Below are positions 22,481-34,448 of a DNA stretch of 64,000 nucleotides, one piece after another (positions within the stretch are counted from its first letter, which is position 1; each line of letters opens with the position of its first letter). The DNA comes from Echinococcus granulosus. Lineage: Eukaryota > Platyhelminthes > Cestoda > Cyclophyllidea > Taeniidae. The DNA lies in the NCBI RefSeq assembly GCF_000524195.1, contig NW_020170389.1, positions 1,574,533 through 1,638,532 of the forward strand, written 5' to 3'. The notes below the pieces were generated by a model that was not told the origin of the DNA, ran no database searches, and worked only from the letters and a program-made list of their open reading frames with translations. The position numbers were made by a program, and so were the translations under genes.

Positions 22481-24175
22481 AGTAATTAGACCGGTTTCTT
22501 TATCTTCGTTGCCAAGATTTCCTCATCCATAAGAGTACTTGTAAGCTTCATTAAATTAACCTGGAGGGGATCATCTTGAATTTATGAGAAGCCAGCAGAC
22601 CTGTAAGTCAGTGGTTTGTGCTCACTGAATATGAGTGATTAAATTCTTATTTTTTAAATCATGACGTTTATGACTTTGCATACAGGCTTCAAAACTTTAC
22701 CCAGCCATGTTTCTTCACAAATTCACTGAGAGCACCTGGACTTTTTATTGGCAAATTCTACTCATGACTATTATTCTTGATATTACTAATTCTGTTAATC
22801 TTTCTTTAACATTTAGATAATCACCGATCAACACCAACAACCACAGAAATCACACAATCAAGCTGAAGAAGAGCTTAGCCATACCACAAGTGCGAGCAGC
22901 TTTTCCACTCTTGTACTCCCCAATATGCCCACAATGTTCAACATTTCAAGTAATATTTTGGTAAAATGCATAGGCCATCTGGGGACAAATTCTCGTAGGC
23001 ATCTCTGGTGCCTGACATTCCCTGCAGTTAGGCATCCATGGCTATTTGTGAAACCGTCAAACGAAGCGTCTTGACTAAGATGAAGTAAAAGTTTGTATAT
23101 TTTGAACCGATCGGAGTACCTAATCAGATAGACATTAAAATGTGGTAGTAGTAAATAGATTAGTAACGTGATTGAGCATTTAGAGAGCTAAGTCATTCTA
23201 GATAAAATGTAAAAAATAAACGTAGGTTACTTGCGTTCCAAAAGGCAGAGTTAAACATGAATTCTTACTTTTTACGGCAGAAAACATGGGAACCTATGTG
23301 GTTAACCAATTGCGATTGATCACTAAAGCAAATTTGCTTGACCTCAAAGAGGCATGGATAGTATTCATCCCAATTTTATCCCAATGCATGGAATTTTTGT
23401 ATAACAGTACATACTGGGAAGTGAATGCTTTGTGAAAGTGAAATACAATGCTACTACATCTCAGTTAATGATTACGTAGTGGCTAGTAGTTAACAAGTAC
23501 TTCAGTCTTCCTGTTCATAATGAATGTCTTTCGAATAACTACTTTCCTTTCATCTGTCGGACAATGAAATTCACTTCTCTACGTTATTTGCAGGAATTAT
23601 CAATCCATGTAACCAAAGTTTTGTACCCCAAACATACTGGTTGTACATATTGTCTAAAGGAATTGGTGTGTTTTAATAAACTTTAAAATGGTATATCACT
23701 GAAATTATGTAAACAGCTTAAACCAGTTAGAGCTTAGAATTTTACGAAGTTGTCTTAAGAAACTAGAAACAACTGGTGAGTAAATTAAACACCTAAAGTA
23801 AATAAACTGGAACCACCCAAAGGATGGAACAGGCTATGACTACTTGAGAGCTCGATGCCTTTGAATCTAATGAAGGCCCTTAGACATGTTTTGGGCATTT
23901 ACTACCAAATTAGCTTAATTACGAAATATGTGCAATGGAAGATGCTAAGATCAAAAGGTCCATTGCTTAGTATGTTGGACAATGTATACCGTGAGTAAGA
24001 TAAATCAAAACAAGAGCAGATAGAATAGACGCATATATTAGACAAGTAGTGGATGTAAAAGCAAAAACAAAAGGCTAAATCGCTAGTTGAATCTTTTGTA
24101 ATGACAATTTGGTGCATAAACATTCTTCTCCTCTTGATTGGAGAGATAAAAAGATTTTCAAAACATAACGGAGTG
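22481..24175. other. gene-poor stretch
   Basis: AT-rich, with nothing recognised up to the assembly gap. Confidence 0.5.
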
Positions 24176-24275
24176 NNNNNNNNNNNNNNNNNNNNNNNNN
24201 NNNNNNNNNNNNNNNNNNNNNNNNNNNNNNNNNNNNNNNNNNNNNNNNNNNNNNNNNNNNNNNNNNNNNNNNNNN
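24176..24275. other. assembly gap (100 N)
   Basis: Exactly 100 N, the usual placeholder for a scaffold gap of unknown size. Frames read through it are not meaningful. Confidence 0.99.
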
Positions 24276-27200
24276 TGAGAAATTTCGTCGGTGAGAGCGG
24301 TCGATAATGATGTAAGCATCCTAGCAGAGATTGACAGAGTCAATGGTAAAAATACAAATTTGCTGCCATTGGCGCTGTTGGTCACGGTGTCTGACTTCAT
24401 TTAGACTATCAATTGACACTGAGAAATCTTATCAATTTCTCTCGCTAACTTGTTGTTTCAATTTAAGGATTGGGAGTCAAGTGTGTATAAATTTGAGTGT
24501 TTATGTAAAAACTCCAGAATTCAGGAAAGATGGATAGTATAGCTGAGAGAAAGGCTAAATAAGAATTTCGAGATGTTTGTCAAAACTGTGGGTGGTCAAT
24601 ATCAATGTGCTGAGCGGAAAAAATTGGTAAAATATATGAATAATTTTTTATGAATTGTAATACTTAATAAAGTTTGATTTTTACTTAAAAATTTTGTTCA
24701 GAATGCGAAATAGTGATCTGAATGCTTGTTTGGTCTTCCATAATGTCCATTGTAATTATCAGCTTAAATACCGATGCCAAATGAAATTCTACACAGATAA
24801 CTGCAGGTAGCGCTTTCGATATCGCTGCAAAACATATTAGAATCTATAAGGGTGTTAAAGCAGAACTGTTGATTTGTTAGTACCTTGATATTTTAGTAAC
24901 CTCACTTACAATTAACTATGAAATCTGACTTCCCCCTTTCTTGCTGCCCATAAATTGGGGTGAATGTTTAAAACAGCATCTCCTAATAAAATTAAAACCC
25001 AAATACTAGAGAATTTAAAATATTGCTATTCAGTAGCATCTCAGTTGCTCATATTATCAGTACAATAACTTGATGGAGTTTGTTGAAATTGACATAGTAT
25101 TGGCGAGAGTCAGATAAGATTTGTATATGTTGACTTCCACTTCTACGCCTATGTGATGGAGTGGAAAAAGTCTACTAAAGCAACTGTTGGTGCTGGTGCA
25201 GTGAATACGGGGAATGTCTTTTTGAAAAGTGTCCAGTTTTTTGCTATCCTCTGATAAGACTAATCGCCATTGTGCGGGAAAAATTCGTGATTCTGGCAAA
25301 TGTGGAAGTTACATAGCCATCTGCAGCTTTGGCATATTTCAAAACGATTAAAGGACAGCAGTTTTGATAATGGTGTACCAGCCATAACTAACTTGCTACC
25401 ACAAGTTCTAGTTAAGAAGAGAATAAGAAAATTTGGGTCAATCCTGACGGGAACAATTGCGTCCCAATTTGAAACAGTTGACATGAATAAGCTCTTTGAC
25501 GAAACTATTAATATCTTGGTGATTCCTACTATTTCACGGCGAATTCATTTATGATACACATTGGATTCAAGTACTTCTTTAATTTTCAAAAGTGAATGAT
25601 AAATGATGGAATGAAGATCGAATTTATCACCATCTGCGCTTGGCTAAATAGGTGCAGATATCATGTTTACAACTCGAGAATGCGTTTGATAAGTCGGTTT
25701 CTAATAGATTTCCATTTTTTAGTAGATAGTCTTGCGCCATAATGGTAAACAACAAAAGATTTTTCTGAATTACCATAATGTTAATCTGCTTTAGCATGGA
25801 ATCCACCAGACGCCAATTACTACACCCTCCTGAGCTGATTAATTTTCAGACAGAAAATTTTAGCAACCAAAATGGCTTATCTGATAGAATCCACAAAGCA
25901 TGTGGCGCTAAACATGTCTATTTACTTTTTTTAAAGATTCATGCAAAGTTGAAGTGTCAAAAATGTCGCTTTTGCGAGCTCACCCCTCTCTGATATAGAG
26001 CAAATTTTGGGCATTTTAGTGTGAGTTTGTGTCGAAATTTGTTGTCTGTTTTGGAAACTGAAAGCCATATTTAAATGTAAAATTGAGAGGAGAAGAACTT
26101 CGACATGACAATTACAGAAACCTGACAAAAATTGGCTTCCAAGATTTTGGTCAAAAACTCTTAGTTTCTTCAAAATTTTCCTTGAATTTGCTAAATGAAA
26201 TTAACAGTAAAAACTATCTCAAAAAAATCTTGGTCATTTTTTGAAGAACCTATTTATACCAACCTGACTAGACTGGCATGCCTGATATATGTTCTCCAGA
26301 TACGAAGAAGACAACTGATGCGGTCACTTAAAAGTACTAATACTGAATTTAGCACCCTTTTCGGTGGATGATTGAAAAAGATTAATATGGCGGAAATAAA
26401 TTGTAAACACGACCGATGTTCATGTACTCTTAGCACCAACATTACTGGAAGTGCATTGGGTGAAAAAGAGTAATTTTAGCTCTAGCCAAGCTCACCATTG
26501 CCGTTCCACATGAAGAATAGCTCACTTATACCTCTTAGTTAATAACTGAGCACTGCTGAAAGACATTTGCAAATAACAGGAGTTTCACAAACTGAACGAT
26601 AAAATCGGTGATACAGGGGCGACGAATAACTATACGGCCACTAAATGGTTTTGATTGAGGTCTACTTGATTTATCATAACCTCCTAATTTTGCTTCCAAA
26701 TCATTGACGGCCTAGTTTTTACCTGATTCACACTTAATTTGACTCATTATGATTCGAAAGCCCATATTGATCTCTTTAACCTCAGAGCAACTGCAGTTGT
26801 TGAAATGTAACCGTATAAAACCATTTCTATTGTACTAATTAAGTAACAATTAGGCTAAGAACGAAGTAAAGACGGCAACTGTGTGCAAAAGTTTTTAGTA
26901 TTTTTATGAATCTGGGTTAGTTTTCGCTCTGAAAAGATTTATTCTTAGTTGCTAGGCGATCTTTTGTAAAACCGGAGAAAATCCTCTAGTAGGTTAAAGT
27001 TTCACACAACCCAGATTTGAAAAATTGTGGGAACACACTCTTGAGTGTCCTACGGTGGTTTTTAATTTAATAGCCACAACTTTGCTTTCAATCTACTAGG
27101 TTCCGGTTTTTTTTAGAATCTAAATTCGGTCGTGTATGGATAATGTACTTTTATAAATAAATATAAGTACCTGATGAGATTACATGCACTCATTCATTAA

Positions 27201-29365
27201 AGCGAAATGGGCTACTCTTAACATGGAGTTGAGAAGATCACTGGCATTCCAAACGCCTCTTCCTTTTTGTACAGATGATCGAAAACGAATATAATGGCGC
27301 TGATACTAAAACCTGTAAACTGTAATTCTATCATTTTTTCTATAGTCCATGACTTTTGATTTCATCTGTGAATAAAGTGAATGTATTTTGACCCTTCATA
27401 ATTTCACTTCTGATGAACTTCACTTTACCGTGTGCACTATCAGTAGAGCGTAGTATTTAGCATATAAAGCGTACTGTCTTGTAAGGAAGCAGCTGAAATT
27501 AGGAATATTTAAATTAAATTAACCATTGACAGCAGAGACACTGTTATTAATTTCATAAGACCCAGAATTCTCATATTGTCCCTTGTACGTAAACTCCACT
27601 TTTCATACCTAAAATATTCCGTTTATAGAAAGTGACGAAAAAATGATAAAGCATTCCACCCCCGACTAACTGTAAATTAATTGGCGTGACTTACGCCTAG
27701 GAAAGGGGTGTTAATTTTTGTAGGAGTTGCACAGTTTTTCTTGGACTTTGGAGGCAGGTGGTTTGATGAGAATGACAGGGACGCTTCTAGTTACGGTGAC
27801 GTCTGTTCATCGGGTAACCCTTCTGCCCAAAAGCCAGGCTGTTGATAGGTGAAGAGTGAGAAATAGTTAAGTTGAATCTGATTTCATTAGTTAATTTATC
27901 ATTTTTACAAATGCACCGTAGCATCATGCGACACACATTAGCATTACTTTGCTGACGCAAAAGCAAAAAAGTCGCGGATATCAGTTACTCTAATTTGTAG
28001 ATTATTGTGTGTGATAAATGCTCCATAATTTTCGTCAAGGTGAGGTGTAAAGGCAGAAAATTAAAACAATGGCTAAGTCACTAACTAAGACATTCATCCA
28101 GGTTGTCTAATTCCATCTCAATTTCTTTATTTGTTAGTAGAAGATGTACAATATATTAATTGTTGTTCTGAGTAATCTATCTTTTTTTACTGTTTTTACC
28201 CAATTTGTGAGTACTTATGACTGTAATCTATTGAAACGATGACATAGTAGCGGAATTAACTAATTTCAATTCATTATGGAATATAATGGTAGGTATAGTA
28301 CATAAATAATTGAAATCTAGAGGTGTTTTATATATAAACAAAGTGATCGACAGTTTTATACAACTAAAGGAAATATAGACTCATTTAATTGCAAATTAAA
28401 TGGGTTCCATTGGTGGATTTTTGCAATATTTTCACCTCACCATAGCGCCTAGCACAGAGTGAAACTCTCTATTCTTCAGATGCTGTTTTTACTTGTCAAC
28501 ACTTCTTAGTCTTTTTTGTAAGGGAGCAATTTATAATACGCTATCAAATATGACATTTTGCATTCCTAAATTAAAACATAATCTTGGCGAAGATTTGACT
28601 TCATTGAAGAACACTAAAGGAAAGGATACCGTGTAAGTATTTGACTTTAGAATATATAACAGGTTGCTGATTAATTGATATTTTGTTGATGGTTTAAAAT
28701 GACCCATTTTAAATCTACTAAAGTTTTGTTCATAAAATGTAAATAAAATTTGCTTCACTTAGCAATACTTTAGTTGTTTAAGGCTGAAAAGTGGTAGTAT
28801 GTGCTTACTTAGGTAAAGCGGTAATGACAAGTTTTAAGCCCTAAATTTATTAACTGGGGTATTTAAAGCAAGATAAGAAAGCGTCGCCGCAGTATTTGGC
28901 ACTTTTAAAGGTGTCTAAGATTCCTCCTTGTTGTACTCACTAAACATTTTAAGTGAGTTATACTACATTGAGAATGGCTCATTTGACCCCATTACCTCAA
29001 ATTTGCATTTAGACAGGCTCTAGTCGGCGTTTTGTAGAAAACCATAGGCCACCGTAGGTCTCTTTATAAACAAATTTTAAAATGAATTCCTTTATGCTGT
29101 GCAGATGTCTTCCAGCCGACCAGTTATTCAAAGTGACACTGAATATTTTCCAGGAGACAGAGATAGTGGACTATGAATAGAATTTGGCGCGTTGGTTCTA
29201 CATCCGAAGTAAAGCCTACGGTTGGATAATTTTAGGATTTTCAGGTCGCGGTCATTTTTTCGAGTTGTTTGTTAATGCAAAGTCACATAGTTGTTAAAAT
29301 AGGTACATTTAATTAAAGGAAATGAATTTTAATGAAAACATCTAGATATGATATTGCAATCGCTG

Positions 29366-29402
29366 CACCAAATATTTTGGTGACAGTTTGGTGTACACCA
29401 AA
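29366..29402. repeat. cluster of inverted CACCAAA/TTTGGTG half-sites
   Basis: Four half-sites in 37 bp: CACCAAA-TAT-TTTGGTG at 29366-29382, then the perfect 16-bp palindrome TTTGGTGTACACCAAA at 29387-29402. Confidence 0.6.
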
Positions 29403-29786
29403 GGAATTTCATGTTAAAAATATTCATTGATTGCTTTTATTTATTGTTATAATGTACTGCCTAAAAACATGCCGTCAAAAATTATGAAATAAATTACATT
29501 ATGTCTTGACTTCAAATTGCTGACCATAAAATTTTTTTCATCTGTTGTTCAACTCCAGGAATCTTAGGCACTACAATTTCTAAAATCATTACCATGTAAT
29601 TTTAAACTGATTGGTGTGCGTCCAGTGCTACGGAGAGTCTGCCCAATGCCCTAGTGACCGGGAGTGTGTATCAAAGTCCACATAACCAAGTCGCGGGCGC
29701 TAGTTCAGAGACTGTAGGGAGAGGTAGAAGTGTAGAATCCGAACACACCCCTAGAAAGCTTCTCTGATATGGGACACCCTTCCCTC

Positions 29787-29804
29787 CGGCCGGCCAGCCG
29801 GCCG
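29787..29804. repeat. GC-only inverted repeat
   Basis: CGGCCGGC and GCCGGCCG flank CA: perfect 8-bp arms within a short GC-rich patch in AT-rich DNA. Confidence 0.6.
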
Positions 29805-30799
29805 CCCACCCGCTTGCCAATCTTCCTGTCTACGGACGTGTGTTCGCCTTCTTTAAGGACAGGAGATTCGAAATTCCTCACGCCTAAAGTTGCACACAAG
29901 TCTCCCTAAACTGACCAAATAAATTAACTCAAAACCTGCTGTCATTATGAACACCCCATTAACGCGGTCCGATAGCAAATTTTATATCTTGAGAGTCTCG
30001 CAGCGGTACTGCCACCTATTTGGCAAAACTTCTTGTCCTGCTTTTGAGGTTTTTACTGTTTCAAAATATAAAAGCCGAACAGACGCTCATTTTACCATTT
30101 TTTGGTACTTTTACAATTAAGATAATAAATCAAAAGAAAGCACCTGTCAAAACCCGAGGTAACATGAATAGGGGATTTTATGTTAAGATTCAGATTTGCA
30201 TCGAAGTAAATTATGATATCACATACTTGGTATTTTAGTTTGTAGTTATTTGAGCTGTCAAACTGCAACTTATATTTACAAAATTATGATTTGTTAGGAA
30301 AAGGCATTAGGTAGGTCTTTTTTTTCAAAAGCCATTGCATTTAACCTCTCATTAAAGCCAGACCACTTAATCAAACCACATGCATATAATTTTATTACTG
30401 GCTCTGTAGAATATCATGTATGAATCGTTTCAGACCTACCACTTTATTGAGCAATATCATTGACAGAAAAACCGCAAGAACAATAACTGAAGGGCTTCAA
30501 ACTGACAGTATCGTAATGACTACATTGCATCAATATTTTCCGTGTAGATGTACCAGCGTAATTGCTCGATTAAATTCACTTAGTATTATAGACAAATATG
30601 CATAAAATGAGCAGCATTTACGACAGAAAATCTCTCTGATTATAGTCAGTTTTTGCGTGAGAGATTTTAGAAAACAATAACCTTTCAGGTAGCTTAGCTC
30701 TTTTAGGGCACTGCAATAACTTTACAAATGCTATGTTTTCCTAGTTAATCAAAACTCACATCCAACAAATACCAGAATACATCGCATAATCCTTTATAT

Positions 30800-30987
30800 C
30801 GTAGCACTCTGAGTTTTCCCTGAAGAGGAAAGGGGACTCATTACCAGTGCAGGAAATATATTACCGACTTATGGAAGGGCTGGAGAGCTATTTGCACGCC
30901 CGGAGGCTAAGTCATCCAGCAGAAGCACAAAGACGGAGCCTTGAGTGTCCGCGAAACCAAAACTAAAAGTAAATTAATTATTAATGC
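30800..30987 (-). mobile_element. solo LTR of the miniature LTR family, minus orientation
   Basis: It shares the family order on the plus strand: TTTTCCCTGAAG, then CAGGAAATATATTACCGAC, then GGAAGGGCTGGAGAGCTA, then AAGACGGAGCCTTGAGTG and AAACCAAAACTAAAAGTAAA. The ends (CGTAG at left, AATGCA at right) are a diverged form of the TGTAG...ATTACA ends. No polypurine tract or internal region is attached. Confidence 0.65.
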
Positions 30988-33900
30988 ATTACTACGTATA
31001 TTTCTGAAAATCGTTAGACACAATTATGGAAGGTTTTGCGAAATAAGTTGGGAAGTGTCAAATAATAGGGGAATGACAGGAGCTATAATGTTAAGTGAGT
31101 TGAACTAAAAAGGCAATCTGTAAATTTGTCTGCAGTATAGCCCTGCTTCAACTTGAATTGCAGTTCTAACAGCAATGGAGAGATTGGCTTCTGTAGGCGT
31201 AGACTAAATTATTTCTTGAAAGTAAAAATACCTAGTGTGATTTAACAAATCAGTATTTCTAGTCAAACAAGATAAATCAAAATCCATCAATTAAAATACT
31301 GGGCAAAACGTAAGCTTAAATTTCAAGTAGAGAAGAAAGTAAGCTTTGATTCAGCCACATCGAGAATTAATTTTACGCACTATTAATTTCCAGCATTAAG
31401 ACTATTCAAATCAAAGGAAAATAGGTGCTTTCAACCGGTTTTCTCATACCCAGTTTTCATTACTTTATGTCTCTTATCCTAACAGGAAAATAAAGGCCTA
31501 AAACCGAGTTTAGTCCTTCAAATAATTTAAAAGAGAAAAACCAATAGGCTAAAATGCTGATCTGAGGATTTTTATTACTTTTATAGGAGTTCAGGAGAAT
31601 ACAGGATGATAAATGCATTCCTTCAAACAGCTATTATCTGTGACTGATAAGACAGTGCTTACTACTAAGGCCAACTTGTAATTATTTAACTACATTTAGT
31701 GTTTCATGAGAATTTATTATTTATGAGCATATCGCTTACTGGGTTTTTATCACTGCAGGAAAAGGGATTCAATTAAAAGCAAATTTAATGACTTACAAAT
31801 CGGTACAGTGAACACTCCATGAATACTGTTGATTTGCTTAGCCAAATCCTTATCAGCAGTCAAAGCTACTTTTTTCAGCACTTCCAGCTGCTGAAAAGAT
31901 GTCTAATCCTAGGGCCAACGCTGATATGTCAAGTTTATTTGTGGCTGATAATTTTTTTGAGATATTACTCAAGCCACTGTTTATGTGTCAATCCTGAGAG
32001 ATGGAAAGTAAGAATGACATCTCATTCAGAAGCCAATGCGTTTAGCATTCTAAATTTCGGACTATGCGAAATTACCGGAATTCTTTAACATTACCAGTGT
32101 AACTACTTTTTACGTGCAAAACACTAAATTTTTTTGTATATGCAAATGATTAATCTGCAAATACACCTCGATAGAAATTTAAGGAATACGACAACATCAT
32201 CCTAGAGATAAACAAAATACTAACGAACCCAGTTCAGGAATGGGAAAATACAGGAAATAAAAATCGGCGAATATTTGAAAATTCGTTAAAATAACAGAAG
32301 CGAATTTCGGACACACGGAATAAAAATACAATAAAGGATAATTGGAGTTAGATTCAATATTTTCGAGATGCGGGAGATTGTTTTTAATGAATCTATATCA
32401 ATATGTTGGCACGTTTATGGCAAAAGCCAATGTTTTTATTAATCCGTTACTGCAAAACATAAAAACTGGTTTATATTACTAAATTTTTGCAAAGCAAAAT
32501 TTTATTACAGCTTAAGGAAAGGCCACATACCTTTAAAGGATTCATTTTTTCTTCAGTTTCCTGTCGAAGATTAATTTGCATCGCACCACATAAGAAAAGC
32601 TGCTAAATTTAGCACCTTTCAGCCTACATCTTTTTTTGTTGTCATTCATCCGTTGCTGATTGATAAAGAAATAGGTACATTGTTTTGTACCGTCAGATGC
32701 TAGACTTCCCATTTAATAACTCACACGTTAATGGTTTCTGTTCAGTGGGTAAGCATAAACACGATTGTCTGCTTGTCGTGGGAACATGTCAATGTAAAAG
32801 AAGCACCACTTGGAATAACTCAAACACGTTTAGGAACGCTTATAAAACATGCAATATCTTCTTAATTTTTAAGCTGATGAAAATTTCATCATCAAGATTG
32901 GCGTTAACCAGATCTACTTTATTATTGAAGTTTTAGCGACTTACGCATGCACTTATATTAAAACTTTTTCACTTATGCTAGTTATATTTTGACAAACTTT
33001 TGAAATGTTCTGCTTCAAAATTTACAAGTTGGGAATAATTTCTAGCTCTTTAGCTCAGTGGTCTTCCGATCTACTTCAGATTCTACCCTATGAGATGTAA
33101 CCTAATCTTGACATATAAATTCACAGATTTGTTTTAGGAGGATTGATTGTGGTTTAAAAGGATAGGTTACGTAGAGTTGGAACAATTGCCGCAAAATGAC
33201 ACCTGATTACTAGGCCAAAGGCCAGCGAAATCGTGGTGAAAATGCGCTAAGGTTAAAAAAATTACATGAAGATGTTCCAGGAAGACAGAGTGGCAAAAGG
33301 CGTAAATGCATCTGTCATAGCAGCCAAGTGTGAAAGCGAGTAAACGAAGGAGTAAGAGCTAGAGAGAGAGGAGAGGTGTACAGACAAACGAAAGGACGGA
33401 GGGATGAATGAAAGAATGAGAAAAAGTCTGGCAGCGTAACAATTCATCACTCTTGCAGAAAGCCGACACGTTCCCTTCCTCCAGCCTTCTCACGCAATGC
33501 GCGTGCTTTCAGTTGCCATCACCTCTTGTAGCATCTTCATTTGACTGCCAACTGCATCACTTCCCTTGTGCAGATTGATTTCCGTCGTCTTTTTCACTTT
33601 ATTAGTGACCTAGATCACCTCATCTTTTTGCAACAAACGAAACAAAAATAGTTTGTTCTATTTTTTGTAGTCTTTTTGCCCATGTCTTTATTATTTTTAT
33701 TAATTTATTCATAGTTTTATTGAGCCATCTTTGTCGGTAATTTCAAACATCCGAAAAGCCTAAAGACTACCTAGGTAAAGAAGGCTAGTGAAGACACTGT
33801 TACAATTAGCTTGTCTCATCTCATTTAGCCTTAATTCTCAGGGTATTAGTCAACTTTACCGAATTTCCAATTTAACTTTCATTCATCATTTTCGGAGATT

Positions 33901-34253
33901 TACTATTTAATTACAGAGAGGCCCGAACAGGAGTCTGATTCGTACAGCATTGTAATGCATTTCATTTCAATCTATTTGACAGGCAAAATGAGCTTTAAAT
34001 CTAGTAGTTAATTTTATAAATGTGTTCTCGAAACATACCTCTATGTTAAAAATAGTCACTGAGCTTCAAAACAAATTTTAACACTAGCAAGTGATTCTCA
34101 AGATTCAAAGAAGGAAATGGGTTTTTTGACAATTGCAAATTGAAGAAAAGTATACTACAGTAAACTATAATAGGGTAAGATAAGCTAATTTTGATGGTTT
34201 TTTATAAATATTAAATAAGTTTTCTGCTCGTGCAACGCAGTTTATTAGACCTT
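30988..34253. other. gene-poor stretch
   Basis: AT-rich, with a purine-rich patch at 33270-33430. No gene, tRNA or repeat is supported. Confidence 0.5.
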
Positions 34254-34448
34254 TTATGCCCCGAAACTTCCCTGAAGATAAGAGAAGAAACAGTACTGGA
34301 GAAGAATACGTATTGCCGATAGATAGTAGGGTTCGGGACTACTGGCATGGCCCTTAGGCCAGCCCATCCAGTGAAGGTACAAGATTGAAGGCCCAGAGTG
34401 GCCCCTTTACCAAAATCGAGAGATAAATGAACAGTTAACAATAAAACA
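34254..34448 (-). mobile_element. solo LTR of the miniature LTR family, minus orientation
   Basis: It aligns along its length with the other LTRs: CTTCCCTGAAGATAAGAGAA, GTATTGCCGATAGA, GGGACTACTGGCATGGCCC, CCAGTGAAGGTACAAG and AATCGAGAGATAAA. The ends are too diverged to place exactly. The 110-codon open frame across it is incidental. Confidence 0.65.

Larger units (their letters stand above)
24276..30799. other. gene-poor stretch
   Basis: AT-rich. At 25.0-26.2 kb several minus-strand frames follow one another and could be a decayed element, but I recognise no protein family. A GC-rich patch lies at 29.6-29.87 kb and a cluster of inverted CACCAAA half-sites at 29366-29402. Confidence 0.45.

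Noticed and set aside
24101..24400. Open frames crossing the N gap
   Set aside because: They exist only because N was read as open sequence.
25057..26173. Series of minus-strand frames suggesting a decayed transposon protein
   Set aside because: No reverse transcriptase, transposase or zinc-knuckle motif could be read, and the frame shifts repeatedly.
33049..33110. TAGCTCAGTGGT looking like a tRNA A box
   Set aside because: No B box (GGTTCGANTCC), and the sequence does not fold into a cloverleaf with paired acceptor ends.
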